A stretch of DNA of 64,000 nt from Streptomyces antnestii (GTDB lineage Bacteria; Actinomycetota; Actinomycetes; Streptomycetales; Streptomycetaceae), in contig NZ_RZYA01000023.1 of the NCBI RefSeq assembly GCF_004005495.1, positions 62,001-126,000 of the forward strand, given 5' to 3'. The notes under the pieces were generated by a model. It saw nothing but the letters and a program-made list of their open reading frames with translations, was not told where the DNA came from and made no database searches. Made by a program: the position numbers and the translations under genes. Positions 1 through 7,356 of this stretch are shown piece by piece. Numbering within the stretch: the stretch's first letter is position 1; each line of letters begins with the position of its first letter.

Positions 1-813
1 CGTACCTGCCTGGCCCCCGAAGGCCGCCGCATCGATGAGAGCCGTATCGAGACCCTCCGAAGCGCCGTACACCGCTGCCGCCAGACCGCCCGGGCCGCCG
101 CCCACGACCAGCAGATCGCAGACGTCATGCTCGGGGGCGGTCGCGCCCGGCGGCTCCCCGAACTCGGCGGCGAGGTCGGCCGGGTCGGGATTGCGCAGCA
201 GTGGCCGGCCGGGGATCAGGACGATGGGGAGGTCCGAGACGGGGACCTGGAGCTCACGCAGGAGCGCCTCGGCGTCCGAGTGCTCTTCGAGGTCCATCCA
301 GCGGACAGCCGTCCTGCTCAGCGAGAACGCTTGCAGCAGCCGGCGGCACCGCTCGTCGTAGCGGGAACCGATGACGGTCAGGCCGGCGCCTCTTCGCAGC
401 AGATTCGCCCGGCGTTCGAGGAAGGTCCGAAGGATGTACTCGCTCAGCTCGGGGTCCTGCGCGACGAGCAGCTGGATCTGGTGCACCGATACGCGGAGCA
501 GTCGGCCCGGTGTCCGCATCACACCGTAGAAGCGCGAGCGCTCGCCCGTCAGCATCCCGATCTCGCCCAGGAACTCCCTCGGTCCGAAGGATGCGACCAG
601 GCGCTCGTCCGCCGCGCCGAGTCGTTCGACGATGTCCGCGGTCCCTTCAAGGACGACGAAGAAGTCGTAGGACGGATCGCCCGCCGAGAAGAGGACGTCG
701 CCCGAGGCGGCCGAGAGCTCCGCCCCGAGTGCCGTCAGCCGCGTGAGGTGATCGCCGGAGAGCGGCGCGATCGGGGCCCACGACGGGTCCCTGCCTCGTT
801 CGACGTCGGCCAT
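1..813 (-). CDS. cyclic-nucleotide-binding thioredoxin-reductase-like protein (3' part off the window)
   Basis: This is the first 271 codons of a gene that runs off the left edge. The ATG at 813 has a GAAGGAAGG Shine-Dalgarno just upstream. Residues about 14-130 read as a cyclic-nucleotide-binding (CAP effector-like) fold with FSAGDPSYDFFVVLEGTADI and a LGEIGMLTGERS segment. Residues about 150-225 look like a thioredoxin/glutaredoxin-like insert (VIGSRYDERCRRLLQAF) without a visible CxxC. From about 235 an FAD Rossmann motif VVGGGPGGLAAAVYGA begins, as in pyridine nucleotide-disulfide oxidoreductases. Known actinomycete proteins of this architecture have a C-terminal reductase domain, which lies outside. 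A role in redox handling gated by a small ligand is inference. It is divergent from the UBP zinc-finger gene, and the shared intergenic region carries four matching palindromes. Confidence 0.85.
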   Translation of the reverse strand, partial: MADVERGRDPSWAPIAPLSGDHLTRLTALGAELSAASGDVLFSAGDPSYDFFVVLEGTADIVERLGAADERLVASFGPREFLGEIGMLTGERSRFYGVMRTPGRLLRVSVHQIQLLVAQDPELSEYILRTFLERRANLLRRGAGLTVIGSRYDERCRRLLQAFSLSRTAVRWMDLEEHSDAEALLRELQVPVSDLPIVLIPGRPLLRNPDPADLAAEFGEPPGATAPEHDVCDLLVVGGGPGGLAAAVYGASEGLDTALIDAAAFGGQAGT

Positions 814-1178
814 GTGATGCCTTCCTTCACCTGGGCGGCAAGCATGATCTGTCCTTGGAGTAACCAATGCTCCGACGGGCCCGGCAACCTGTCCCTCACC
901 TGAAGAGGTGAGAGGCCTGCGGTCACGAAGGCCGGATCACCTGAACCGGTGAGCGTCCGGTGGGCGGCCGACGTGGACCTCCGACCCACCTCGCCATCAC
1001 GCGAACAGGTGAGGGTGCCGGCTCAGTCACGTATTCAGGTGATGCCGTGCCCCGCGTCCGCGCGCGACCATGTCACCGTCCGGCGAGCGTTCGCCGACGG
1101 CGGACCTTCACGTCAGGCTGGCAGGGAACGGTGGTCGGGCCAGATCGTCCCGGCGCGCTGCGACGTGGAGGAGAGCTC
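814..1178. promoter_or_regulatory. divergent regulatory region with four TCACS-N6-GGTGA palindromes
   Basis: This 365 bp gap lies between divergent starts and has no convincing gene. It holds four copies of one 16 bp palindrome: TCACC-N6-GGTGA at 896-911 and 937-952, and TCACG-N6-GGTGA at 997-1012 and 1027-1042. Centre spacings are 41, 60 and 30 bp, close to whole helical turns. In three of the four the N6 contains GAAC, GAAG or a similar sequence. The arrangement suggests cooperative binding of a dimeric regulator controlling both flanking genes. The regulator is not visible in the window. Confidence 0.7.
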
Positions 1179-1535
1179 ATGATTCCCGAGAACGCTGTTG
1201 ACCCGTCGGTGCCGCCGAGTGGCACGGGCTGCGTCGAATGCGACGAGGTCGGTGGGTGGTGGGTGCATCTGCGGCGCTGTGCCCTGTGCGGGCACGTCGG
1301 CTGCTGCGACGACTCCCCGGCCAAGCACGGCACGGCACACGCCCAGTCCACCGGGCACCCGGTGATCCGCAGCTTCGAGCCGGGTGAGGCCTGGTTCTGG
1401 AACTACGCCACGTCCGAATACTTCGAGAGCGGCCCTGAGCTGGCCCCGCCGTTGAGCCACCCCGCCGATCAGCCGGTTCCCGGCCCGGCCGGCCGGGTTC
1501 CCGCCGACTGGACCGAACGACTCGACGCGCACTGA
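1179..1535 (+). CDS. UBP-type zinc-finger domain protein
   Basis: This encodes a 118-residue protein made almost entirely of a UBP (ubiquitin C-terminal-hydrolase-type) zinc finger. Cys18-x2-Cys21, Cys34-x2-Cys37, Cys42 and His50/His54 supply the usual ligands, and GGWWVHLRRCALCGHVGCCD is the family signature. In bacteria these small proteins are of unknown function and often sit beside the cyclic-nucleotide-binding thioredoxin-reductase-like gene, as here. The ATG at 1179 is chosen because GGAGGAG lies 5 nt upstream; the frame is open further upstream but without a better ribosome site. A binding partner or sensor role with the divergent redox protein is inference. Confidence 0.85.
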   Translation: MIPENAVDPSVPPSGTGCVECDEVGGWWVHLRRCALCGHVGCCDDSPAKHGTAHAQSTGHPVIRSFEPGEAWFWNYATSEYFESGPELAPPLSHPADQPVPGPAGRVPADWTERLDAH

Positions 1536-1547
1536 AGCCCCCGTCCA

Positions 1548-1566
1548 GCGCGTGATCACCACGCGC
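1548..1566. terminator. hairpin between convergent genes
   Basis: A perfect inverted repeat GCGCGTG-ATCAC-CACGCGC lies between the ends of the zinc-finger gene and the convergent bL36 gene. It could terminate both. No T-tract follows, as is usual in high-GC actinomycetes. Confidence 0.45.
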
Positions 1567-1629
1567 CGGACAGGTCCTTACGGCCCCCGGACAGGTCCTT
1601 ACGGCCTGTCGTCTCCTTACGGACTGTCG
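1566..1629. repeat. short tandem repeat after bL36 gene
   Basis: CCGGACAGGTCCTTACGG occurs at 1566-1583 and again at 1587-1604 (period 21), followed by two decayed partial copies up to the bL36 stop codon. It reads open in one plus-strand frame but has no coding character. Confidence 0.6.
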
Positions 1630-1752
1630 TCATCCCTGGCGGGCCTTGAACCGGGGGTCCCGCTTGTTGATCACGAAGGTCTTGCCGCGGCGGCGGACCA
1701 CCTGCGCGCCCGGCTTGGCCTTCAGCGAGTGCAGCGAATTACGTACCTTCAT
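1630..1752 (-). CDS. rpmJ: 50S ribosomal protein bL36, zinc-free (C-minus) paralogue
   Basis: This is a 40-residue basic protein beginning MKVRNSLHSLKAKPGAQVVR and ending in PRFKARQG, which matches bL36. The canonical form carries a Cys3-His zinc site; this one has no cysteine, so it belongs to the zinc-independent ykgO-like class. In Streptomyces such paralogues are known to be derepressed under zinc limitation by Zur so that zinc can be released from ribosomes. I looked upstream (1753-1830) for a Zur-like TGAAAATGATTTTCA palindrome and saw none, so regulation here is unproven. The gene is monocistronic. Confidence 0.92.
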   Translation of the reverse strand: MKVRNSLHSLKAKPGAQVVRRRGKTFVINKRDPRFKARQG

Positions 1753-2228
1753 CGGCTCGTCCTTCCCTTGCCCCGCGCCGCCTGTGATGGCGGCGGGGAC
1801 ACGTCAACGTGGTCGGGCCCGCGCTTGTTCCCGCCGACGCGGGCGCCGCCACAGGCTGACGCGGCGCTGTCCGAACAGTCCGGCGGCTGCCACGACCGGA
1901 GTCATGCCACATCCGTCGTATGACTACGCCGGACAGGCGGGGCACGGAGGTCATTCGACTGAGGTGGAGTTGTGCCGCCGAGATCGTGACGGGCACATCC
2001 GTGACCAGCGCGATCGACGTCGGCGTCGGTCACCGCAGCGCGCGGTGCGACCTGGCACACAGTCGTGTTGCAGCCGGGTGAGCGGACAGCACGCAGGTAA
2101 CTTTCGGATGCTGGCTGCCAGGCCCGACACCGGGATCTCGGCGGTAGATCGGTCCCTGGTTCAAAGAAGGCTCGGTCCGCGGTGTGTGACGCGGACGGCC
2201 AAACCCTGGCACCCCGGAGAACGCGGCC
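1753..2228. other. 476 bp gene-free stretch
   Basis: No open frame here has convincing composition, family resemblance or a ribosome site. The stretch separates the bL36 start from a degraded hydrolase gene. It may be a decayed gene or a promoter region; I see nothing specific. Confidence 0.5.
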
Positions 2229-2618
2229 ATGACGACCTCGATGCCCGTCCTGTTCATCCACGGACTATGGCTGCACGCCACGTCCTGGGGGGACACGCTC
2301 CCGATCGCCTTCGGTAACCCTGTTTCGGAGGAAGGGTCCAACGAACTGTTCGAACGCTGGACGATCCCGGCGCCGGGCAAGTCGTTGTCCGAGGCCGCGT
2401 TGGCGAACTTCACCCCGCATTCGCCCGCTGAGGTCGACACGGCCAATGCCGTGCGCGGACCTCTGCTGCTGATGAGCGGTGGCAAGGACCACACCGTGCC
2501 GGAGTCCGTGAATCGGGCCACGCTCAAGCAGTACCGCCGCTCCGATGCCGTCACCGACATCAGGGACTTCCCCGACCGGGGACACTCGCTCACCTGGTTG
2601 CGCAGGCAGGGCCTGTAG
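2229..2618 (+). pseudogene. alpha/beta-hydrolase remnant with two in-frame internal deletions
   Basis: The 129-residue frame starts like a normal family member (MPVLFIHGLWLHATSW, the oxyanion-hole strand) but jumps straight into the C-terminal third (FERWTIPAPGKSL, then SGGKDHTVPESV). Roughly 130 residues are missing, including the nucleophile elbow G-x-S-x-G. A second smaller gap follows the catalytic-His segment FPDRGHSLTWL, where full-length relatives have an extra dozen or so residues before the final helix. The Asp/His part survives but the Ser does not, so it cannot be an active hydrolase. The upstream GGAG and open frame mean it may still be translated. The missing-segment sizes are judged from memory of relatives. 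Confidence 0.7.
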
Positions 2619-2647
2619 CAAGCGGGCGGACTCGAAAGGATCTGCCA

Positions 2648-3436
2648 ATGGAACTCGGACTCGCCGGCAAGACCGCGGTCGTCACCGGTGCCGGCCGGGG
2701 GATCGGCCTCGCCATCACCCGCGCGCTGGCCGACGCCGGCGCGCGTGTGGTGGCCGGATCCCGGTCGGTCACCGCCGAACTCGGCGAGCTCGCCGCCGAC
2801 GGCCAAGTCGTCGCGGTGGAGGTCGACCTGGCCGAGCCGTCCGGCCCCACGAAGCTGATCAACGCCGCCACGGCCGCGTTCGGCGGTGTGGACGTGCTCG
2901 TCAACAACGTCGGGGGAGTCCGACCGCGGACCGGCGGATTCCTGGAGGTGACCGACGAGGACTGGACCTCGGCGTTCACCCTCAACTTCCTGAGCGCAGT
3001 GCGTGCCACGCGAGCAGCCCTGCCGTCGCTCCTGGAGAACGGCGGCGGAAGCATCGTCACCGTGTGCTCCGTCAACGCCGTCCTGCCCGACCCACTGGTG
3101 ATCGACTACGGCGCGGCCAAGGCGGCGCTCGCGAACTTCTGCAAGGCCCTGTCGAAGGAAGTCGGGCCGCGCGGCATCCGCGTCAACACCGTCAGCCCCG
3201 GCCCGGTCGCCACCCCGTTGTGGCTGGGCGAGGCGGGTGTCGCGGCCACGGTCGCCCAGGCCTCGGGGCTGGCTGCCGACGAAGTGGCCAAGCGGGCCAC
3301 CGCCGACTCCGCCACCGGCCGCTTCACCCGGCCCGAAGAAGTGGCCGACCTCGTCCTGTTCCTGGCCGGCGAGAGCGCGGGAAACATCACCGGCGCCGAC
3401 TTCGTCATCGACGGCGGTCTCATCAAAACCCTGTGA
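2648..3436 (+). CDS. SDR family NAD(P)-dependent oxidoreductase
   Basis: This is a 262-residue classical short-chain dehydrogenase. The cofactor motif TGAGRGIG is at residues 13-20, VNNVGG follows strand 4, and the catalytic set is Ser141, Tyr154 and Lys158 (DYGAAK). The C-terminus ends in the usual ITGADFVIDGG signature. An unusually long segment between PGPVATPLW and RFTRPEEVADLV covers the substrate lid. A GAAAGGA ribosome site precedes the ATG. It lies 29 bp after the broken hydrolase, so the two were probably once an operon. The substrate cannot be told from sequence; FabG-like activity is possible but many such proteins act on secondary metabolites. Confidence 0.88.
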   Translation: MELGLAGKTAVVTGAGRGIGLAITRALADAGARVVAGSRSVTAELGELAADGQVVAVEVDLAEPSGPTKLINAATAAFGGVDVLVNNVGGVRPRTGGFLEVTDEDWTSAFTLNFLSAVRATRAALPSLLENGGGSIVTVCSVNAVLPDPLVIDYGAAKAALANFCKALSKEVGPRGIRVNTVSPGPVATPLWLGEAGVAATVAQASGLAADEVAKRATADSATGRFTRPEEVADLVLFLAGESAGNITGADFVIDGGLIKTL

Positions 3437-3750
3437 CGTAGAGGCGTCCGGGGAGTCCAGCCGCGTTCGCCACAGGCACCGTAAGCACCACGGTCGAGGC
3501 CGCAACCGAGCCAGGGCCGAGGCCCGCGAAGCACGCGGTGGAGCAATCACCGCCCATGTTCGGCGAGCGCACGTCCAGGGGGGGGGCGAGCATGCCAAGC
3601 CGCGCAACCGTGAGCGACGGTTCGCCATCGTGTGAGTCAGCCGGAGCGAGCGGCTCTGAAAAATCGAACGAGTGCTTATTCGCTCGATGGGGGCTGCTGC
3701 CGACAACGAAGGGTGACGGTAACCCGGCAATATCCGCACACGTTCGCCAG
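3437..3750. other. gene-free stretch with an orphan 24 bp near-palindrome
   Basis: I see no gene here. At 3664-3687 there is a near-perfect palindrome: TCGAACGA, eight spacer bases, then TCGCTCGA, with 7 of 8 positions matching. It resembles a TetR-type operator, but the nearest downstream reading frame is a decayed GH35 gene and no TetR gene is adjacent. Confidence 0.45.
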
Positions 3751-4234
3751 CACGCGCCCGTCCCCGACGAGCCGGTCCCCGCGCCCGCGCCGAAACTCGC
3801 CCCGGCCGTCGCCGAACTCACCACCTGCGCAAGCCTCATGGACCGGGCCGAGCGGCTCGGCGGCACCGGGGTCCATGCCGACCGCCCGGTCACCATGGAG
3901 GAGCTCGGACAGTCCTCCGGATTCATCCTCTACGAGACGACCCTTCCGGAGGCGTTCCGCACGGTGCTCCGCGTCGAGCACGTACGCGACCGGGCCCAGA
4001 TCGTCGTCGACGGGCAGCCGGTCGGCGTCCTGGAGCGGGAGAACCACGAGCACGCGCTCACCTTCCTCGTCCCCCCGGCGGGGCACCCACCTGGCCGTAC
4101 TCGTGGAGAACCAGCGGCGCGTCAACTACGGCCGGGCCATGCACGACCGCAAGGGCCTGCTCGAACTGCACGGCTCGACCACCCGGACGGTGGCGCTTCG
4201 CGGCACACCCGACCTGGGACCCGTCGAGGACTGA
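3751..4234 (+). pseudogene. beta-galactosidase (GH35-type) C-terminal fragment, frameshifted
   Basis: Only a C-terminal beta-domain is left. One frame reads VTMEELGQSSGFILYETTLP and then DRAQIVVDGQPVGVLERE, typical of the jelly-roll domain of GH35 beta-galactosidases. Around 4071-4085, in a CCCCCCGGCGGGG run, the similarity moves to the next frame: THLAVLVENQRRVNYGRAMH DRKGLLE, ending at 4234. The TIM-barrel catalytic domain is absent and there is no start codon with a ribosome site. It sits directly before an intact GH38 mannosidase, so it may be what is left of a glycan-degradation partner. Confidence 0.75.
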
Positions 4235-4280
4235 GGCCGAAACGGACTGATCGATCCCTAGAAAGGGAACGGAGACAGCC

Positions 4281-7200
4281 ATGCACAGCAAGCAGCGTCT
4301 CACCGAGCAGCGGCTCGCCCGCGTCCTCGAACAGCGCATCAGGCCGGCGGTCCACGCCCGCACCGTCCCGCTCGACATCGCGGTCTGGAACGTCCCCGGC
4401 GAGCCCGTCCCCGTCGCCGAGGGCCTGGCCGCACCGTACGAGCCGGTGGCGCTCGGCCACCGCTGGGGGCCGCCGTGGACCACCAGCTGGTTCCGGATCA
4501 GCGGCAGGGTGCCGGAGGAGTGGGCCGGCCGCCGCGTCGAGGCCGTTGTCGACATCGGCTTCAACCTCACCGGTGCGGGTTTCTCCAGCGAGGGCCTGGT
4601 CTACCGCGCGGACGGCACCGTCGTGAAGGCCCTCAACCCCCGTAACGCCTACATCCCGGTCGCCGACCCGGCGTTCGGCGGCGAGGAGTTCACGTACTAC
4701 GTCGAGGCCGCCGCCAACCCGAACCTCAACGACGACCAAGTGCCCAGTCGCATGGGCGACCGGCCGTCCTGGCTGACTGGCACCGGTACCGGTAGCCACG
4801 ATGCTCCGCTCTACCAGCTGCTCCGCCTCGACCTCGCGGTCTTCGACACCCAGGTGTGGGAACTCGCTCAGGACCTGGACGTCCTCGGCCAGCTCATGCG
4901 CGAACTCCCCGAGGCCGAGCCGCGCCGCTGGCAGATCCTGCGGACTATTGAGCGGGCCCTCGACGCCATCGATCTGCAGGACGTCTCCGGCAGCGCCGCC
5001 CGCGCACGCGAAGTGCTCCGCCCCGCGCTCGCGGCCCCCGCCGCCCCCAGCGCCCACCGCATGTCCGCCGTCGGACACGCCCACATCGACACCGCCTGGC
5101 TCTGGCCGCTGCGCGAGACCGTCCGCAAGGTCGCCAGGACGCTCTCGAACGTCACCCACCTCATGGACGACCACCCCGGCTTCCGCTTCGCCATGTCCCA
5201 GGCCCAGCAGCTCGCCTGGCTCAAGGAGCACCGCCCCGAGGTCTACGGCCGCGTCCGGGAGAAGGCGAGGACCGGACAGTTCCTCCCCGTCGGCAGCCTC
5301 TGGGTGGAACCCGACACCAACATCATCGGCGGCGAGGCCCTCGCCCGGCAGCTCATCCACGGCAAGCGCTTCTACCTCGACGAGTTCGGCGTCGAGACGA
5401 AGGAGATGTGGCTGCCCGACACCTTCGGCTACAACGCGGCCATGCCGCAGCTGATGAAGCTCGCCGGTGTGCGCTGGTTCCTCACCCAGAAGATCTCCTG
5501 GAACACCACCAACAAGTTCCCGCACCACACCTTCTGGTGGGAGGGCATCGACGGCACCCGGATCTTCAGCCACTTCCCGCCCGTCGACACGTACAACGCC
5601 GAGATCACCGGAGCCGAACTCGCCCACGCCGTAAGGAACTTCCAGGACAAGGAGGCCGCCAACAGCTCGCTGCTCCCGTTCGGCTACGGAGACGGCGGTG
5701 GCGGCCCCACCCCCGAGATGCTGGCCCGCGCAGCCCGGGTGGAGGACCTGGAGGGCTCTCCGAAGGTCGCCGTCGAGAGCCCCGCCGACTTCTTCGAGCG
5801 GGCGCACGCGGAGTACCCCGACGCCCCGGTGTGGCTCGGCGAGCTGTACCTGGAGTTCCACCGGGGCACCCTCACCAGCCAGCTGCGCACCAAGCAGGGC
5901 AACCGGCGCGGCGAACACCTCCTCCGGGAGGCCGAGTTGTGGTCGGCCACCGCAGCCGTCCGCACCGGATTCCCGTACCCCCACGAGGCGCTCGACCGGC
6001 TCTGGAAGACGGTCCTGCTGCACCAGTTCCACGACATCCTGCCCGGCTCCTCCATCGGCTGGGTGCACCGGGAGGCCGAGGCGACCCACGCGGCGGTCAC
6101 CGCCGAGCTGCACGGGATCGTCGACGCCGCGCAGCGCGCCCTGGCAGGGAAGGGGGAGGAGACGCTCGTCTTCAACGCCTCCCCGTTCACCCGCGACGGC
6201 ATCCCCGCCTTCGGTGCGTCGCCGTCCACGGACTCATGGGCCGGTCCGGTCGCGCCCGTACCGGCCGAGGGCGGCCACGTTCTCGACAACGGACTCGTCC
6301 GCGTCCGGATCGACGACCGGGGCCTGGTGACCTCGGCGTACGACATCACGGCAGCCCGCGAGGCCCTGGCCCCCGGCACGACGGCCAACCTCCTCCAACT
6401 CCACCAGGACTTCCCCAACGAGTACGACGCCTGGGACATCGACTCCTTCTACCGCAACACCGTGCACGACCTCCGCGACGCCGAGTCGGTGCGCGCGGAG
6501 GCGGGCGGGGTGCGGGTCGTGCGGACCGTCGGCGCATCCCGGATCGAGCAGTTCCTCTCTCTCGGCGAGGGATCCAGGCGCCTCGACATCGCCACCGACA
6601 TCGACTGGCACGAGCAGGAGAAGCTCCTCAAGGCAGCCTTCCCGCTGGACGTCCGCGCGGACCACTCCAGCGCCGAGATCCCCTTCGGCCACGTCCGGCG
6701 CCCGACCCACACCAACACCAGCTGGGACGCGGCCAAGTTCGAGTTCTGCGCCCACCGCTTCCTCCACGTCGGCGAACGGGGCTGGGGCGCCGCCGTCGTC
6801 AACGACTCGACCTACGGACATGAGGTCACCCGCGACGTCCGCACCGACGGCGGCACCACCACGACGGTCCGCCTCTCGCTGCTCCACGCCCCCCGCTTCC
6901 CCGACCCGGACGCCGACCAGGGCCGGCACCACCTGCGGTACGGGCTCGTCATCGGCGCCGACATCACGGACGCGGTGCGCGAGGGATACGGCTTCAACGT
7001 GCCCGAACGCGCCGTCCCCGGCTCCTCGGCGGAGGTCGCGCCGCTGGTCGCCACGGACGACGACGCCGTCGTCATCGACACGGTCAAGCTCGCCGACGAC
7101 CGCACCGGCGACATCGTCGTCCGCCTCTACGAGGCACACGGAGGACGCGCCACCGCCCTGCTGACCACAGGCTTCCCACTGGAGTCGGCCACCGTGACCG

Positions 7201-7346
7201 ATCTGCTGGAACGCCCGCTCGCCCCGGACCAGGGCTCCGGCGCCGCGCGGGAGACGGCCTCAGGGCAGGTGACCCTGACCCTGCGGCCTTTCCAGATCCT
7301 CACGCTCCGGCTGCGCCCCGAGCCCACGGCCCACTCCGCGCGGTGA
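4281..7346 (+). CDS. alpha-mannosidase, glycoside hydrolase family 38
   Basis: This 1021-residue protein has the usual length for bacterial GH38. An N-terminal accessory region (about 1-255) precedes the catalytic barrel. The zinc-binding GHAHIDTAWLWPLRE is near residues 264-278, and WLPDTFGYNAAMPQLM near 376 contains the nucleophile Asp. The middle three-helix domain includes LLHQFHDILPGSSIGWVH near 578, with the second zinc His-Asp pair. Beta-rich domains occupy the C-terminal third. No signal peptide is visible, so it is probably cytoplasmic and acts on imported mannosides. It retains zinc so the reaction is retaining, metal-dependent hydrolysis of alpha-mannosyl linkages. GGAG lies 6 nt before the ATG. 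The neighbouring GH35 fragment hints at a former glycan-use locus. Confidence 0.95.
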   Translation: MHSKQRLTEQRLARVLEQRIRPAVHARTVPLDIAVWNVPGEPVPVAEGLAAPYEPVALGHRWGPPWTTSWFRISGRVPEEWAGRRVEAVVDIGFNLTGAGFSSEGLVYRADGTVVKALNPRNAYIPVADPAFGGEEFTYYVEAAANPNLNDDQVPSRMGDRPSWLTGTGTGSHDAPLYQLLRLDLAVFDTQVWELAQDLDVLGQLMRELPEAEPRRWQILRTIERALDAIDLQDVSGSAARAREVLRPALAAPAAPSAHRMSAVGHAHIDTAWLWPLRETVRKVARTLSNVTHLMDDHPGFRFAMSQAQQLAWLKEHRPEVYGRVREKARTGQFLPVGSLWVEPDTNIIGGEALARQLIHGKRFYLDEFGVETKEMWLPDTFGYNAAMPQLMKLAGVRWFLTQKISWNTTNKFPHHTFWWEGIDGTRIFSHFPPVDTYNAEITGAELAHAVRNFQDKEAANSSLLPFGYGDGGGGPTPEMLARAARVEDLEGSPKVAVESPADFFERAHAEYPDAPVWLGELYLEFHRGTLTSQLRTKQGNRRGEHLLREAELWSATAAVRTGFPYPHEALDRLWKTVLLHQFHDILPGSSIGWVHREAEATHAAVTAELHGIVDAAQRALAGKGEETLVFNASPFTRDGIPAFGASPSTDSWAGPVAPVPAEGGHVLDNGLVRVRIDDRGLVTSAYDITAAREALAPGTTANLLQLHQDFPNEYDAWDIDSFYRNTVHDLRDAESVRAEAGGVRVVRTVGASRIEQFLSLGEGSRRLDIATDIDWHEQEKLLKAAFPLDVRADHSSAEIPFGHVRRPTHTNTSWDAAKFEFCAHRFLHVGERGWGAAVVNDSTYGHEVTRDVRTDGGTTTTVRLSLLHAPRFPDPDADQGRHHLRYGLVIGADITDAVREGYGFNVPERAVPGSSAEVAPLVATDDDAVVIDTVKLADDRTGDIVVRLYEAHGGRATALLTTGFPLESATVTDLLERPLAPDQGSGAARETASGQVTLTLRPFQILTLRLRPEPTAHSAR

Positions 7347-7356
7347 GCACGGCTGT

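Noticed and set aside
1753..1830. Zur box before bL36
   Set aside because: No TGAAAATGATTTTCA-like sequence could be seen.
4122..6113. 663-codon minus-strand open frame
   Set aside because: It is the antisense shadow of the GH38 mannosidase; composition is Val/Gly/Leu-rich as expected from high-GC antisense and no family is recognisable.
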